DNA from: Clostridia bacterium
GTDB lineage: Bacteria; Bacillota; Clostridia; Oscillospirales; Acutalibacteraceae
Direction of reading: 5' to 3'
Length of the DNA stretch: 45,390 bases
NCBI GenBank assembly: GCA_017624735.1
Contig: JAGAMK010000035.1
Coordinates: 1-45,390, forward strand
Shown here: positions 1-7,721 of the stretch, piece after piece
How the letters are laid out: each line of letters begins with the position of its first letter
How positions within the stretch are numbered: the stretch's first letter is position 1
Position numbers and translations under genes: made by a program
Notes under the pieces: model-generated
The model's database searches: none
The model's input: only the letters and a program-made list of their open reading frames with translations
What the model was told of the DNA's origin: nothing

Positions 1-70
<70 letters not shown>

Positions 71-76
71 TTGTAT

Positions 77-152
77 GCGGATGTAGCTCATCTGGTAGAG
101 CGCCACCTTGCCAAGGTGGAGGTAGCGAGTTCGAGCCTCGTCATCCGCTCCA
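77..152 (+). tRNA. tRNA-Gly (GCC)
   Basis: This is a complete 76-nt cloverleaf. The acceptor stem GCGGATG pairs with CATCCGC, followed by discriminator T and encoded CCA. The anticodon stem CCACC/GGTGG encloses loop TTGCCAA, giving GCC (Gly). A hairpin terminator follows it. Confidence 0.96.
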
Positions 153-160
153 TAAAAAAC

Positions 161-200
161 AGGACACAGAATTCTCCCAGTTTCTTGTGTCCTATTTTTA
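161..200 (+). terminator. Intrinsic terminator after tRNA-Gly
   Basis: AGGACACAGAA pairs imperfectly with TTCTTGTGTCCT and is followed by ATTTTTAT. It ends the Phe-Gly transcript and suggests tRNA-Cys can be expressed separately. Confidence 0.75.
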
Positions 201-216
201 TCAAAAAAGTTAATAT

Positions 217-291
217 GGCGACATAGCCAAGTGGTAAGGCATGGGTCTGCAAAACCCTGATTCATCGGTTCAAATCCGATTGTCGCCTCCA
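217..291 (+). tRNA. tRNA-Cys (GCA)
   Basis: This is a complete 75-nt cloverleaf. The acceptor GGCGACA pairs with TGTCGCC, the discriminator is T, and CCA is encoded. The anticodon loop CTGCAAA gives GCA (Cys). A terminator hairpin follows. Confidence 0.96.
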
Positions 292-295
292 TGTG

Positions 296-326
296 AAATC
301 CGTTCACGCAAGTGGGCGGATTTTTG
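296..326 (+). terminator. Intrinsic terminator after tRNA-Cys
   Basis: AAATCCG pairs with CGGATTT across a 14-nt loop, and the arm runs into TTTTTG. It ends the tRNA cluster. Confidence 0.75.
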
Positions 327-460
327 TTTGCATTATTCGTTATTCAATATTCATCTCATTCATTATTCATTAATACAGAACGGATTTTCAAATGAATAAT
401 GAATAATGAAGCCGCCTCGTTGATGAATAATGAATAATTGCAGGCGGGACACCCGCCCCT
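327..460. repeat. AT-rich short-repeat spacer with ATTATTCATT units
   Basis: There is no gene here. Direct copies of ATGAATAATGAATAAT occur near 392 and 422, with inverted copies (ATTCATTATTCATTA) near 358-373. A GC-rich hairpin, GGCGGG-ACA-CCCGCC, sits at 443-457. Related ATTATTCAT fragments recur near 37240 and short AT-rich palindromes near 40400, so this belongs to a dispersed intergenic repeat type. Confidence 0.6.
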
Positions 461-469
461 GATTGTTTA

Positions 470-498
470 TTGACAAAGTTTTTCGCAAATGCTATTAT
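470..498 (+). promoter_or_regulatory. Sigma-A promoter for the SF0329-type gene
   Basis: TTGACA at 470-475, a 17-bp spacer, then TATTAT at 493-498. It lies inside the longest possible reading frame (from 463), so the real start codon must be downstream. Confidence 0.85.
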
Positions 499-537
499 GA
501 ATTTGACAAAAGGTTTATACGGAAAGGTGGTCAGTTT

Positions 538-1050
538 ATGGGTTATGAAGGTTCATGGAGCGGTATGCGGAAATACCTTGAAAAAGAAATGCTTGCCGAC
601 AGCCTCAAAGGCAGAATCAGATATGGTTGCACTACTTATGTCGGTATGGATGGTTGTAAAATTTTTGAGATTTGTATTGATGACAAACAAGTAAAGCGTT
701 TTTCTTGGGAAACCGTTAACAGTTATTTTATTGAAAAAGGTTATAAATCAATCGAAAATCCTTATGGGAAACTTGAATATTGGGATGAATTCTGGTCTTT
801 ATTAAATAAATATCCTTTAAATGAGCGAACTGAATATAAAGACAGCGAATTTGCTGATGCCCTTGGTGAATATCGCAATCAAGATATAAAATGCAGTATT
901 CAGTCTGATAATCCTATAGTAAGAATGTTTGCTATACTTGACCGCCGTGTAGGTAAGCGTACACTTGAAAAGCTGAAAGATACTTTAGATGAACAGCCAG
1001 AGTGGTTAAAACAGTTTTATGTTTTAAGATTTGAAGCTGAAAATCTGTGA
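538..1050 (+). CDS. SF0329 family conserved protein
   Basis: This is a 170-residue soluble protein with no signal peptide or membrane segment. The C-terminal stretch with DNPIVRMFAILDRRVGKRTL, followed by a P-x-W-L-K-Q-F-Y-x-LR-x-EAE ending, is what I recall of the SF0329 family, small proteins with no established function that are scattered in Firmicutes and enterobacteria. I chose the ATG at 538 because GGAAAGGTGG precedes it and because the strong promoter at 470-498 overlaps the upstream in-frame ATG at 463, which would therefore not be transcribed. It has its own promoter and is not obviously in an operon: the next gene has a separate promoter 107 bp downstream. The family name is from memory of the motif; the function is unknown. 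Confidence 0.75.
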   Translation: MGYEGSWSGMRKYLEKEMLADSLKGRIRYGCTTYVGMDGCKIFEICIDDKQVKRFSWETVNSYFIEKGYKSIENPYGKLEYWDEFWSLLNKYPLNERTEYKDSEFADALGEYRNQDIKCSIQSDNPIVRMFAILDRRVGKRTLEKLKDTLDEQPEWLKQFYVLRFEAENL

Positions 1051-1157
1051 TATTATCGTGGTTTCAAAATGAGAAGCATTGATTTTTTTGAACACCCGAA
1101 CCTGATTGTAATTTCAGATTATGGGTTATATAATTATAACGACAGATTTGAATTTGT

Positions 1158-1186
1158 TTGACATTTTATTACCGGAGTGATATTAT
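1158..1186 (+). promoter_or_regulatory. Sigma-A promoter for the SGNH hydrolase
   Basis: TTGACA at 1158-1163, a 17-bp spacer, TATTAT at 1181-1186. It is followed by GGAGGAG about six bases before the ATG at 1225. Confidence 0.85.
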
Positions 1187-1224
1187 TTAGTTGGTATAAA
1201 TACAATCATATTGGAGGAGTTTAA

Positions 1225-2520
1225 ATGAGAAAATTATTTAAAGTATCATTTGCTGTTATTCTTGTGTTTGCTATTATTTCAAGCACATTAACCTGTTTTG
1301 CTGCAGAACTTAATCAAGATGCTGTAAACGAGCATAGAGGTCAGTTTAAGAAATATGTCCTTCTTGGCGATAGTGTTGCAAGTGGTTATCGTGACGTTAT
1401 GAGTGATGAGGATGATGCTTATAACAAAGCATATCAAGAGACAACTTATTGCAGAGTTCCCGGCTCTTATGCAGATGTGCTTACAAAGGCGATTATTGAA
1501 GATAACACAATGACTGCTTTTGCAGGGCCAGGCTTCAGAACTATTGAAATCCGTTATATGCTTGAGGACGATTTCACAGAAACTGATGAATATATGTTCC
1601 ATCCTGCACAGTTGAATGCCGTTGGTGATGCAGGTAGTGAAGAATACAGAAAAGCATATAAAAAGGCGATTGCAGAGGCAGACCTTATTACTCTCGGTGT
1701 TGGTGGTAACGACTGGGGTGCATATCTTGGCTGGGTGATTTCTGACATTTTTGAAAAAGAGAATGTAGCAGATAAATATATGGCAAAGTTACAGGAAATT
1801 GTTGCAAATTGCTCATTTGATACGGAAATGGTTGAAGATTTGGTTGAGCTCGCCCACGTTGCAGGAGCACTTCCTGAAGTTGTTGCAACTTTGCCACAAG
1901 CACTTTCATACGGGCTTGGTAATTTCTATAAAAACTGGGATATTATGATTCAGGATATTTATGATTTGAATCCGGATGTTACTCTTATGGTTATTGGTAT
2001 GAGTGACAACAGTTTAAAAGGTAAATATTTCGGTTACAACGGTGAAGAGGGTAAACCTATAAACGAAGAACCAACTGAACCCTCTGCTGTTGTTACAACA
2101 ATCGTTGATTTTATTATGTCAGTTGGCAACGGACCGATGATTGAAGGCGAGGAGAAGTTAGGTTACATTTATGTTGATACTGCAGGTACAACTTATGTTG
2201 AAAGTCACCCTGATGCAGACGGTCATGTTTATATCGCAAACAAGATTATTGAAGCATTACCTTCTGTAGAGTCCCCAAGTGGCGATGGTGACGTAACACC
2301 TGACGATAATACAGGCGGGGATAATACTGAAAAACCACCTGTTGACAACAGTGAAAACAATACTGAAAATGATAATGACAGCAATAACGCAAACGGTAAT
2401 AATGCAGAAACCCCTAACACTGATGCACCACTCATTGTTGCTCCTGTTGTAGTGGTGGCAATTGCTTCACTTGTAACGGGGATTGTGGTTTTCACAAAAA
2501 GAAAAAGAATTAAAGAATAA
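1225..2520 (+). CDS. Secreted, membrane-anchored SGNH/GDSL hydrolase
   Basis: This is a 431-residue extracellular esterase/lipase-like protein. It has a signal peptide (about residues 1-27), then an SGNH fold: GDSVASGY with nucleophile Ser50, GGND at 160-163, and a C-terminal HPDADGH (328-334) supplying the catalytic Asp/His. The catalytic core is followed by an Asn/Asp/Thr/Pro-rich linker (about 345-400) and a C-terminal hydrophobic helix ending in KRKRIKE, which would hold the enzyme on the outer face of the membrane. No LPxTG-type sortase motif precedes the helix. The fold assignment is firm from the motifs. The substrate (acetylated glycan, lipid or peptidoglycan) cannot be read from sequence. 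It is monocistronic, with its own promoter and terminator. Confidence 0.88.
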   Translation: MRKLFKVSFAVILVFAIISSTLTCFAAELNQDAVNEHRGQFKKYVLLGDSVASGYRDVMSDEDDAYNKAYQETTYCRVPGSYADVLTKAIIEDNTMTAFAGPGFRTIEIRYMLEDDFTETDEYMFHPAQLNAVGDAGSEEYRKAYKKAIAEADLITLGVGGNDWGAYLGWVISDIFEKENVADKYMAKLQEIVANCSFDTEMVEDLVELAHVAGALPEVVATLPQALSYGLGNFYKNWDIMIQDIYDLNPDVTLMVIGMSDNSLKGKYFGYNGEEGKPINEEPTEPSAVVTTIVDFIMSVGNGPMIEGEEKLGYIYVDTAGTTYVESHPDADGHVYIANKIIEALPSVESPSGDGDVTPDDNTGGDNTEKPPVDNSENNTENDNDSNNANGNNAETPNTDAPLIVAPVVVVAIASLVTGIVVFTKRKRIKE

Positions 2521-2528
2521 TATATAAT

Positions 2529-2567
2529 GAAAAGACTGATTTCGTGAATGAAATCAGTCTTTTTTTG
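2529..2567. terminator. Bidirectional terminator between convergent genes
   Basis: GAAAAGACTGATTTC pairs with GAAATCAGTCTTTTT around a GTGAAT loop. The T-run serves the plus-strand hydrolase, and the complementary A-run can serve the minus-strand radical SAM gene ending at 2569. Confidence 0.88.
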
Positions 2568-2568
2568 T

Positions 2569-3402
2569 TTAGAATTTTCTCACAAAGCTACATCTTTTAC
2601 AGAGTTCTTCACAGGCGGTTCTGTTGGAAAATCCGTTATAGATGTTTTGGGCTTTTTGGGAGTTGATTATTTCTTTTAAATCGTTCTCAAAAATGTTTCC
2701 AAGTTTTATTTCACCATTATTGTCAAGGCAACAGGGGACAACTGTTCCGTCAGCAAGAATGCCAATCTGGTCACGGAGTCCGTAGCAGAAAATATTTTCG
2801 TTTACATCATTGTTTTCAAGTGTCGGCCAATCGAATTTGTCGCCGTACTGCAAAAAGATTTTATTACCAACTTTTGTGCCGTTGCGTTCCATACTCCAAG
2901 GTTTCGGGAAGTATTTTTCAAGTTTTGCTAAAATTTCATCATTAAGACTATCTTTACCACCGTTGTTCCAAAGTCGCAGAACAACGATTTTTTTATTTTC
3001 GGCACTTTTTGCATATTCAAAACAGTCTTTTAAATAGTTATCAAAAGAGATTTTATTGTCATTTGCCTCAAAGGAGTGCAGAGAAATAACCGTTTTGTAA
3101 TGCGATTTTGAATTTAAAAGTATGTCTTTATTTTTATTCAAAAGAGTACCGTTTGTGGTGATAATCACTTTGAATTGCATACTCTCTGCAATTCTTAAAA
3201 ATTCTTCAAGGTCCGGGTGGCAAAGTGGCTCGCCAAGAAGATGAAAATAAATATAATCAGTATAATCTTTAATCTTTTCCAACACGATTTTAAATTCGTC
3301 AACGTTCATTCGGCGTGATTGACGAGTAGTTCCGGGACAAAACGAACATTTTAGATTACAAATATTTGAAATTTCAATATATACCTTTGCAAATCTTTTC
3401 AT
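2569..3402 (-). CDS. Radical SAM protein with SPASM-like C-terminus
   Basis: This is a 277-residue cytosolic iron-sulfur enzyme. CNLKCSFC near the N-terminus is the CxxxCxxC motif for the SAM-cleaving 4Fe-4S cluster. GEP and TTNGTLL match later strand motifs of the radical SAM barrel. The C-terminus has C-x(13)-GTVVPCCLD and a CEELCKRCSF cluster typical of SPASM/twitch domains that carry an extra cluster, as in peptide-modifying enzymes and anaerobic sulfatase maturases. I chose the ATG at 3402, preceded by GGTGGTGAG; the longer frame to 3435 starts on top of the probable -10 box. No substrate peptide gene is seen beside it. It converges with the SGNH hydrolase. The exact reaction is unknown. 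Confidence 0.87.
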   Translation of the reverse strand: MKRFAKVYIEISNICNLKCSFCPGTTRQSRRMNVDEFKIVLEKIKDYTDYIYFHLLGEPLCHPDLEEFLRIAESMQFKVIITTNGTLLNKNKDILLNSKSHYKTVISLHSFEANDNKISFDNYLKDCFEYAKSAENKKIVVLRLWNNGGKDSLNDEILAKLEKYFPKPWSMERNGTKVGNKIFLQYGDKFDWPTLENNDVNENIFCYGLRDQIGILADGTVVPCCLDNNGEIKLGNIFENDLKEIINSQKAQNIYNGFSNRTACEELCKRCSFVRKF

Positions 3403-3433
3403 TTTCTCACCACCAACATATTGATTTGCGAAC

Positions 3434-3461
3434 ATTATACCATAAAAAGTTTAGGATACAA
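3434..3461 (-). promoter_or_regulatory. Probable promoter of the radical SAM gene
   Basis: On the minus strand TTGTAT (3461-3456), a 16-bp spacer, then TATAAT (3439-3434). It is divergent from the promoter at 3475. The -10 overlaps the upstream in-frame ATG, supporting the start at 3402. Confidence 0.6.
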
Positions 3462-3474
3462 ATAATATTTATTA

Positions 3475-3503
3475 TTGAAAGATTTTTTTGTATATGTTAA
3501 TAT
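3475..3503 (+). promoter_or_regulatory. Probable promoter for the nuclease pair
   Basis: TTGAAA at 3475-3480, a 17-bp spacer, TAATAT at 3498-3503. It lies within the longest reading frame, which supports the ATG at 3520 as the true start. Confidence 0.6.
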
Positions 3504-3519
3504 TTTCTTGGGTGATATT

Positions 3520-3906
3520 ATGAAACTTATAGTTTGTCTTGATGACAATAACGGTATGATGTTCAATAAACGACGTCAAAGTCGTGACAGGATACTTATT
3601 GAAAATGCTCTCGAATATTGTAAAGGTAAAGAACTTTACACTAATGAATATTCTGCAAAGCTTTTCCCCGAAAGCTCTGTTAAGATTTGCGAAAAGCCTG
3701 AAGACATAGAAAATGGCTATTTCTTTGCAGAAAACATTCTTCCAAATGAAGAAAGAATTGAAGAAATAATAGTGTATAAATGGAATAGGGTGTATCCTGC
3801 GGATATGTATTTCAATATTTCACTTGAAAATTGGAACTTGACGGAAACAGTTGATTTTGAAGGCTCATCCCACGAAAAAATTACAAGAGAAATATATGTG
3901 AGGTAG
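3520..3906 (+). CDS. Small conserved Clostridia protein upstream of a nuclease
   Basis: This is a 128-residue soluble protein beginning MKLIVCLDDNNGMMFNKRR. It has an internal KWNRVYPADMYF segment and ends with GSSHEKITREIYVR. I recall near-identical motif patterns in small Firmicutes proteins that databases sometimes label 'ribonuclease Z'. That label is doubtful, since no metallo-beta-lactamase HxHxDH motif is present. The ATG at 3520 follows GGGTGAT; the extension to 3475 overlaps the promoter. The next gene, a secreted nuclease, begins three bases after this stop codon, so the two are surely co-transcribed. An inhibitor or partner role for the nuclease is only inference from this spacing. 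Confidence 0.7.
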   Translation: MKLIVCLDDNNGMMFNKRRQSRDRILIENALEYCKGKELYTNEYSAKLFPESSVKICEKPEDIENGYFFAENILPNEERIEEIIVYKWNRVYPADMYFNISLENWNLTETVDFEGSSHEKITREIYVR

Positions 3907-3909
3907 AAT

Positions 3910-4842
3910 ATGAAAAATAATATATTTAGGATTTTGATGTGCACAACACTTATTATCTCTTTGTTGATATTTGGCGGATGTAAATTTGAAAGCGATTTTA
4001 CGGAAAAACCAACAAATAATGAGCAAAACACAAATGCACCATTAAGCGAGGATGCAATTACTCTTGATAATATACCGGAGTATTTAGGTATTCCTTATGT
4101 GGCACTTTATGATAATCAACCATTATTTTCAAAGGAAGATTATACCACAAAAGCCTTTGAAAGTTATTCAAAGCTTGATGAATTAGGTCGTTGTGGTGTG
4201 ACTTATGCTTGTATCGGTAAGGAAATAATGCCGACAGAAGAAAGAGGAAGCATTGGTCAGGTTAAGCCAACGGGTTGGGTAACTGCAAAATACGATTTTG
4301 TTGACGGAAAATACCTTTACAACCGTTGTCATTTAATCGGCTTCCAGTTGACAGGTGAAAATGCTAACACAAGTAATCTGATTACAGGTACAAGATATTT
4401 AAATGTGCAGGGAATGTTGCCCTTTGAAAATATGGTTGCTGACTACATAAAGGAAACTGAAAATCACGTGCTTTATCGTGTAACACCGATTTTTGATGGT
4501 GATAATCTTGTTGCAAGTGGTGTACAGATGGAAGCGTGGTCGGTTGAGGATGAGGGTGAAGGCATCTGCTTTAATGTTTATTGTTACAATGTTCAACCTG
4601 GGGTTAGAATTGACTATGCAACCGGTAAGAGTACACTTGACGAGGACTATAAAGAGCCACAAAGTGACGAAGTGAATTCATCACAATTTGTTCTTAACAC
4701 ATCATCAAAGAAAATACATAAACCAACTTGCTCAGGGGCAACAGGAATGAGCGAGAAGAATAAGAAAACAGTTAGCGGTACAGAGTTAAAACAGTATTTA
4801 AACCAAGGTTATGAATACTGCGGAACATGTTTGAATAAATAA
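3910..4842 (+). CDS. Lipoprotein DNA/RNA non-specific endonuclease
   Basis: This 310-residue protein has a lipoprotein signal (LLIFGGC, lipidated Cys24), so it should be tethered outside the membrane. The central domain is a beta-beta-alpha-metal nuclease of the DNA/RNA non-specific endonuclease family: NRCHLIG carries the general-base His141, and N-x-x-x-NLITGTRYLN supplies the metal-binding Asn. Here the DRGH motif of EndA-type nucleases reads NRCH. A C-terminal module (about 260-310) with C-x(n)-C-G-x-C (PTCSGA ... YCGTCLN) resembles the small Cys-rich tail common on Clostridia DNA-entry nucleases. Likely roles are nucleic-acid scavenging or DNA processing at the surface. It is paired with the small protein just upstream. 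Confidence 0.88.
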   Translation: MKNNIFRILMCTTLIISLLIFGGCKFESDFTEKPTNNEQNTNAPLSEDAITLDNIPEYLGIPYVALYDNQPLFSKEDYTTKAFESYSKLDELGRCGVTYACIGKEIMPTEERGSIGQVKPTGWVTAKYDFVDGKYLYNRCHLIGFQLTGENANTSNLITGTRYLNVQGMLPFENMVADYIKETENHVLYRVTPIFDGDNLVASGVQMEAWSVEDEGEGICFNVYCYNVQPGVRIDYATGKSTLDEDYKEPQSDEVNSSQFVLNTSSKKIHKPTCSGATGMSEKNKKTVSGTELKQYLNQGYEYCGTCLNK

Positions 4843-4846
4843 AATA

Positions 4847-4880
4847 AAGGGCATTTACCAAAAGGTAGATGCTCTTTTTG
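4847..4880 (+). terminator. Terminator after nuclease gene
   Basis: GGGCATTTACC pairs with GGTAGATGCTC (including G-T pairs) around AAAA, followed by TTTTTG. Confidence 0.8.
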
Positions 4881-4960
4881 TATGGAATGGTTTTGTTTGA
4901 TAAACTGGGGGTTGTCGAAATCAATGCGTAATTCGGAATTCGTAATTATTTGAGTTTCAA

Positions 4961-5027
4961 GTCACCCTAAACGCAGTGAAGGGTCTACTGAATTTATAGA
5001 GAGATTCTTCGCTTCGCTCAGAATGAC
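4961..5027. repeat. REP-like imperfect palindrome
   Basis: Two 26-bp arms (4961-4986 and 5002-5027) face each other; 18 of 26 positions are complementary, and most of the other positions are transitions that would keep G-U pairs in RNA. The right arm has the CGCTTCGCTCAGAATGAC sequence typical of dispersed intergenic elements in gut Clostridia. No gene lies between 4843 and 5117. The flanks also hold fragments such as AATTCGGAATTCGTAATTA and CATCCCGACAAATTCAA that recur elsewhere in the window. Confidence 0.65.
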
Positions 5028-5083
5028 AATTAACCCCATTGCTGTAATTCAAATCATCCCGACAAATTCAATTTTATTTTGCA

Positions 5084-5110
5084 TAAAATTAGCGGGGAAT
5101 TAACCCCGCT
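5084..5110 (-). terminator. Terminator after alpha/beta hydrolase gene
   Basis: AGCGGGG-AATTAA-CCCCGCT at 5091-5110 lies directly downstream of the minus-strand gene ending at 5118. The T-run on that side is modest (AATTTTATG). Confidence 0.65.
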
Positions 5111-5117
5111 TGATTTT

Positions 5118-6044
5118 TTATTTATTCTTCCAAAGGAAAAGGCTTGTTACTGTTGCGAGTTCCTTTGCTCTGTTTTCGATGCATTGATGTCCGCCACCGA
5201 TTACATTGTATGTTGTAGCATCAGGGAATGCTGAATTCATCTGGTCTTTCATCTGAGCATTGAGTACCATATCGCCACTTGCCTGAACCAAAAGCACAGG
5301 ACATGTAATTTTGTCTACATTCTCTAAATCAGTTGGTTTTACATTGTACATCATTTCGCACATTCCTGCACCGAAATCGTCATACTGAACTGCATCTGTA
5401 ACACCGTCAAGGTCGTATTCGTTTGAGAATTTGCAGTCGAGAGTTGCCATGAAGATTACCATTTTTACAAGTGGGTCAATTTCTGTGCCGTATTTGAAGA
5501 AAGCATTCATAGTGCCTTTCATAATGTCGGATTGAACAAGACCTTTCATTTCTTCGGGAAACTCGCTCTGTGGAGCAGGGCAATAAAGAAGAAGTGACTT
5601 AACAGGGTTTTCTATTGCAATATTAACTGCAACACCACCACCCATTGAATGACCTGCTAAAATCCATTCGTCCATAGGAGCAATACTCTTCATAAGTTCT
5701 GTGATTAAGATTTCACGGTCAATAATTTCCATTTCAGGGTTTTCTCTTGTACTGTAACCAAAATTAGGAATGTCTGCAAGGACACATTCATAACCTTTTT
5801 TGGACATTTCGTTTGCCATATTACGCCAAGCAAAGGTTGAACACATAAATCCGTGTAGCATCATAATTCTGCCCTTGAATTTGCCCTGTGCAGGGATAAC
5901 TCTGTAATGAATATCGTAGTCGCCGTATGTAAAATACTGACTTTCCTCGTAAGGTTTATAGCTTGTGTCAGCGGCGAATGCCATTATAGAAAATGTTGAC
6001 AATAAAATTGCTGCAACACATAAAATACTGATTATTTTTTTCAT
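5118..6044 (-). CDS. Secreted alpha/beta hydrolase
   Basis: This is a 308-residue protein with a signal peptide (about residues 1-25, ending MAFA). The hydrolase fold shows an HG oxyanion segment (LHGFMCST, about 63-70), the nucleophile elbow GHSMGGG with Ser133, a late strand with catalytic Asp (QASGD) and a final His in GGGHQC. It is likely an esterase or lipase acting outside the membrane; the substrate cannot be deduced. An AGGAG site sits seven bases before the ATG. The gene begins 17 bases after the stop of a GPH-family transporter gene, so both are probably one operon: the hydrolase could release a sugar or acid that the transporter imports. That link is inference. Confidence 0.85.
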   Translation of the reverse strand: MKKIISILCVAAILLSTFSIMAFAADTSYKPYEESQYFTYGDYDIHYRVIPAQGKFKGRIMMLHGFMCSTFAWRNMANEMSKKGYECVLADIPNFGYSTRENPEMEIIDREILITELMKSIAPMDEWILAGHSMGGGVAVNIAIENPVKSLLLYCPAPQSEFPEEMKGLVQSDIMKGTMNAFFKYGTEIDPLVKMVIFMATLDCKFSNEYDLDGVTDAVQYDDFGAGMCEMMYNVKPTDLENVDKITCPVLLVQASGDMVLNAQMKDQMNSAFPDATTYNVIGGGHQCIENRAKELATVTSLFLWKNK

Positions 6045-6061
6045 TTTATTTCTCCTAATCT

Positions 6062-7510
6062 TTATTCAGCAATTGCTTTGCTCTCTGCCATTGCTCTGCG
6101 TTCTGCCAAATCTCTTTCAACCTGTGCTTTTTGTTCAGGTGTGTATTTGATGAAGAGAAGAGGAATTATGTAGAGGAGTGCTGCAACTGCAGGAGTGAGC
6201 ATTACTATTGGCCAAATCCATGTTTCAAAGGCTTGAGTCTGTGTACCGAGATATACAGCACCCGGTGTGTCTTCAACTGCCACATAGCCGAGAGCACTGA
6301 GTGCAAATGTTCCGAGAGCGCCTGTAATACCACTTGAAATCTTTGTGAAGAATGTCTGCATAGCGAATGTGACACCCTCTGTACGTTTGCCTGTTTTCCA
6401 TTCCATATAGTCAACGCTGTCGCAGAAAAGAGATGTCTGTGCAATACTTCCGGCACCTGCGGGGAATGAACTGATAGCAAGAAGAATTATTGTTAAAATA
6501 ATATTTTTGCCCTGGAATCCGATTGCCCAAGCGAGAACTCGGCATACTATTGTGCAAAGCTGAATAAAAATAAGAAGATTTCTGTAACCCTTGAACTTGA
6601 TTTTGAGCTTGTCTGCAAGAAGCATACCAAGGAAACTTGGAGCAGTAGTGAGAGCACCGAAAATTGTTGTAAGGGTTAATGGTCCGAGAACAAAACCTGC
6701 GATTGAAATTTCAGGAATTTTATATTTGAAAAAGTATGTCATAAGGTTGCCACCAAATGCAAGTGCACCGAAAAGGTTTGAAAGTGTAACCAACATAAGC
6801 ATCTTGTTCTGGAAAAGGAGTTTGAAGCATTCAAGAATTGACGTCTGTTGTTGTTCAGGCTCTACAAGTCGAATTCTCTCTTGTGCTTTATAACATTTTG
6901 CACTGACTAATGCACCACCAAGACCGAAAATTGCAGCGAAAAGTACGGTCATAAGTGCCAAGGTGTTACCGGACTGTCTTGCAACGATTTCCATAACCAT
7001 TGGAATAACTGAACTGAACACACCATAGAAAACTGAGCCGACTGTACGTGCCAACTGAACAAATCGATCACGTTCATTTGAATCAGGTGTAACAACAGCC
7101 GTCATACCCCAAATTGCAACATCTTGCATTGTATATGTAATATCCCAGCAGAGATACATAATTACAAAATAGCCAAGACGAAGCCAAAGTAAACTTTCTT
7201 CTGTTGAAAACACGAAGAAAATAAGGACTGTAAACACACCTACGGGTACGGGTGTGTATTTAAGCAAAGGACGTAATTTTTCACCATTTTTAAAGCGATG
7301 ACGGTCAACGATTGACCCGATAATCGGGTCGTTAATTCCGTCCCATACTTTCATAATAATAAGAAGTACAGTTACATAAGCAGGTGGAAACAGTGCAATA
7401 TCAGTCAAAAAGTACTGAAAGAAAGATGCACCGATAAAGCAGTAAACAATATTCTGTCCTGCAAGACCTGACATAAAGTTGAATTTTTCTTTTTTAGAAA
7501 TATAATTCAT
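6062..7510 (-). CDS. GPH-family (MFS) sugar:cation symporter
   Basis: This membrane protein of about 482 residues should have twelve transmembrane helices. The motif WDGINDPIIGSIVDR after helix 2 is diagnostic for the glycoside-pentoside-hexuronide:cation symporters (MelB/XynB/UidB type). These import oligosaccharides, glucuronides or pentosides using Na+ or H+. The frame is open from a GTG at 7522, but that GTG is part of the AAAGGAGTG ribosome site, so I use the ATG at 7510. The secreted hydrolase gene follows 17 bases after its stop. The substrate is not predictable. A second member of this family lies at 14118. Confidence 0.87.
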   Translation of the reverse strand: MNYISKKEKFNFMSGLAGQNIVYCFIGASFFQYFLTDIALFPPAYVTVLLIIMKVWDGINDPIIGSIVDRHRFKNGEKLRPLLKYTPVPVGVFTVLIFFVFSTEESLLWLRLGYFVIMYLCWDITYTMQDVAIWGMTAVVTPDSNERDRFVQLARTVGSVFYGVFSSVIPMVMEIVARQSGNTLALMTVLFAAIFGLGGALVSAKCYKAQERIRLVEPEQQQTSILECFKLLFQNKMLMLVTLSNLFGALAFGGNLMTYFFKYKIPEISIAGFVLGPLTLTTIFGALTTAPSFLGMLLADKLKIKFKGYRNLLIFIQLCTIVCRVLAWAIGFQGKNIILTIILLAISSFPAGAGSIAQTSLFCDSVDYMEWKTGKRTEGVTFAMQTFFTKISSGITGALGTFALSALGYVAVEDTPGAVYLGTQTQAFETWIWPIVMLTPAVAALLYIIPLLFIKYTPEQKAQVERDLAERRAMAESKAIAE

Positions 7511-7629
7511 GGTTTGCAACACTCCTTTAAAAGAGATTTCTATAATTAATAATTATACTATAACTAAGTGCATATTTCTATTGTGATAATCTATAAAAAA
7601 GCAGGGTGATTTTTTACATACTGCTAAAA

Positions 7630-7658
7630 ATAGTATTTCTGTTTGGTAAAATTGTCAA
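7630..7658 (-). promoter_or_regulatory. Possible promoter of the GPH transporter operon
   Basis: On the minus strand TTGACA (7658-7653), a 17-bp spacer, TACTAT (7635-7630). It would leave a leader of more than 100 nt. It is back-to-back with the plus-strand promoter at 7684, with only 25 bp between the two -35 boxes. Confidence 0.5.
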
Positions 7659-7683
7659 ATAATTGTAAACTGGTTCCCATTTG

Positions 7684-7712
7684 TTGACAAAAAGGCTAAA
7701 CTGAGATATAAT
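7684..7712 (+). promoter_or_regulatory. Perfect-consensus promoter for the CoA-transferase operon
   Basis: TTGACA at 7684-7689, exactly 17 bp, TATAAT at 7707-7712. A perfect sigma-A promoter normally needs negative control, and an inverted repeat lies just downstream. Confidence 0.9.
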
Positions 7713-7721
7713 TTGTATAAG

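Noticed and set aside
1288-1909. Several minus-strand frames of 64-104 codons opposite the SGNH hydrolase
   Set aside because: They lie antisense to a gene with clear catalytic motifs, lack ribosome sites, and show no recognisable domain.
2229-2495. LPxTG sortase anchor at the end of the SGNH hydrolase
   Set aside because: The C-terminal helix and basic tail look like a sortase signal, but the residues before the helix (TPNTDAPL) contain no LPxTG or common variant, so only membrane anchoring is supported.
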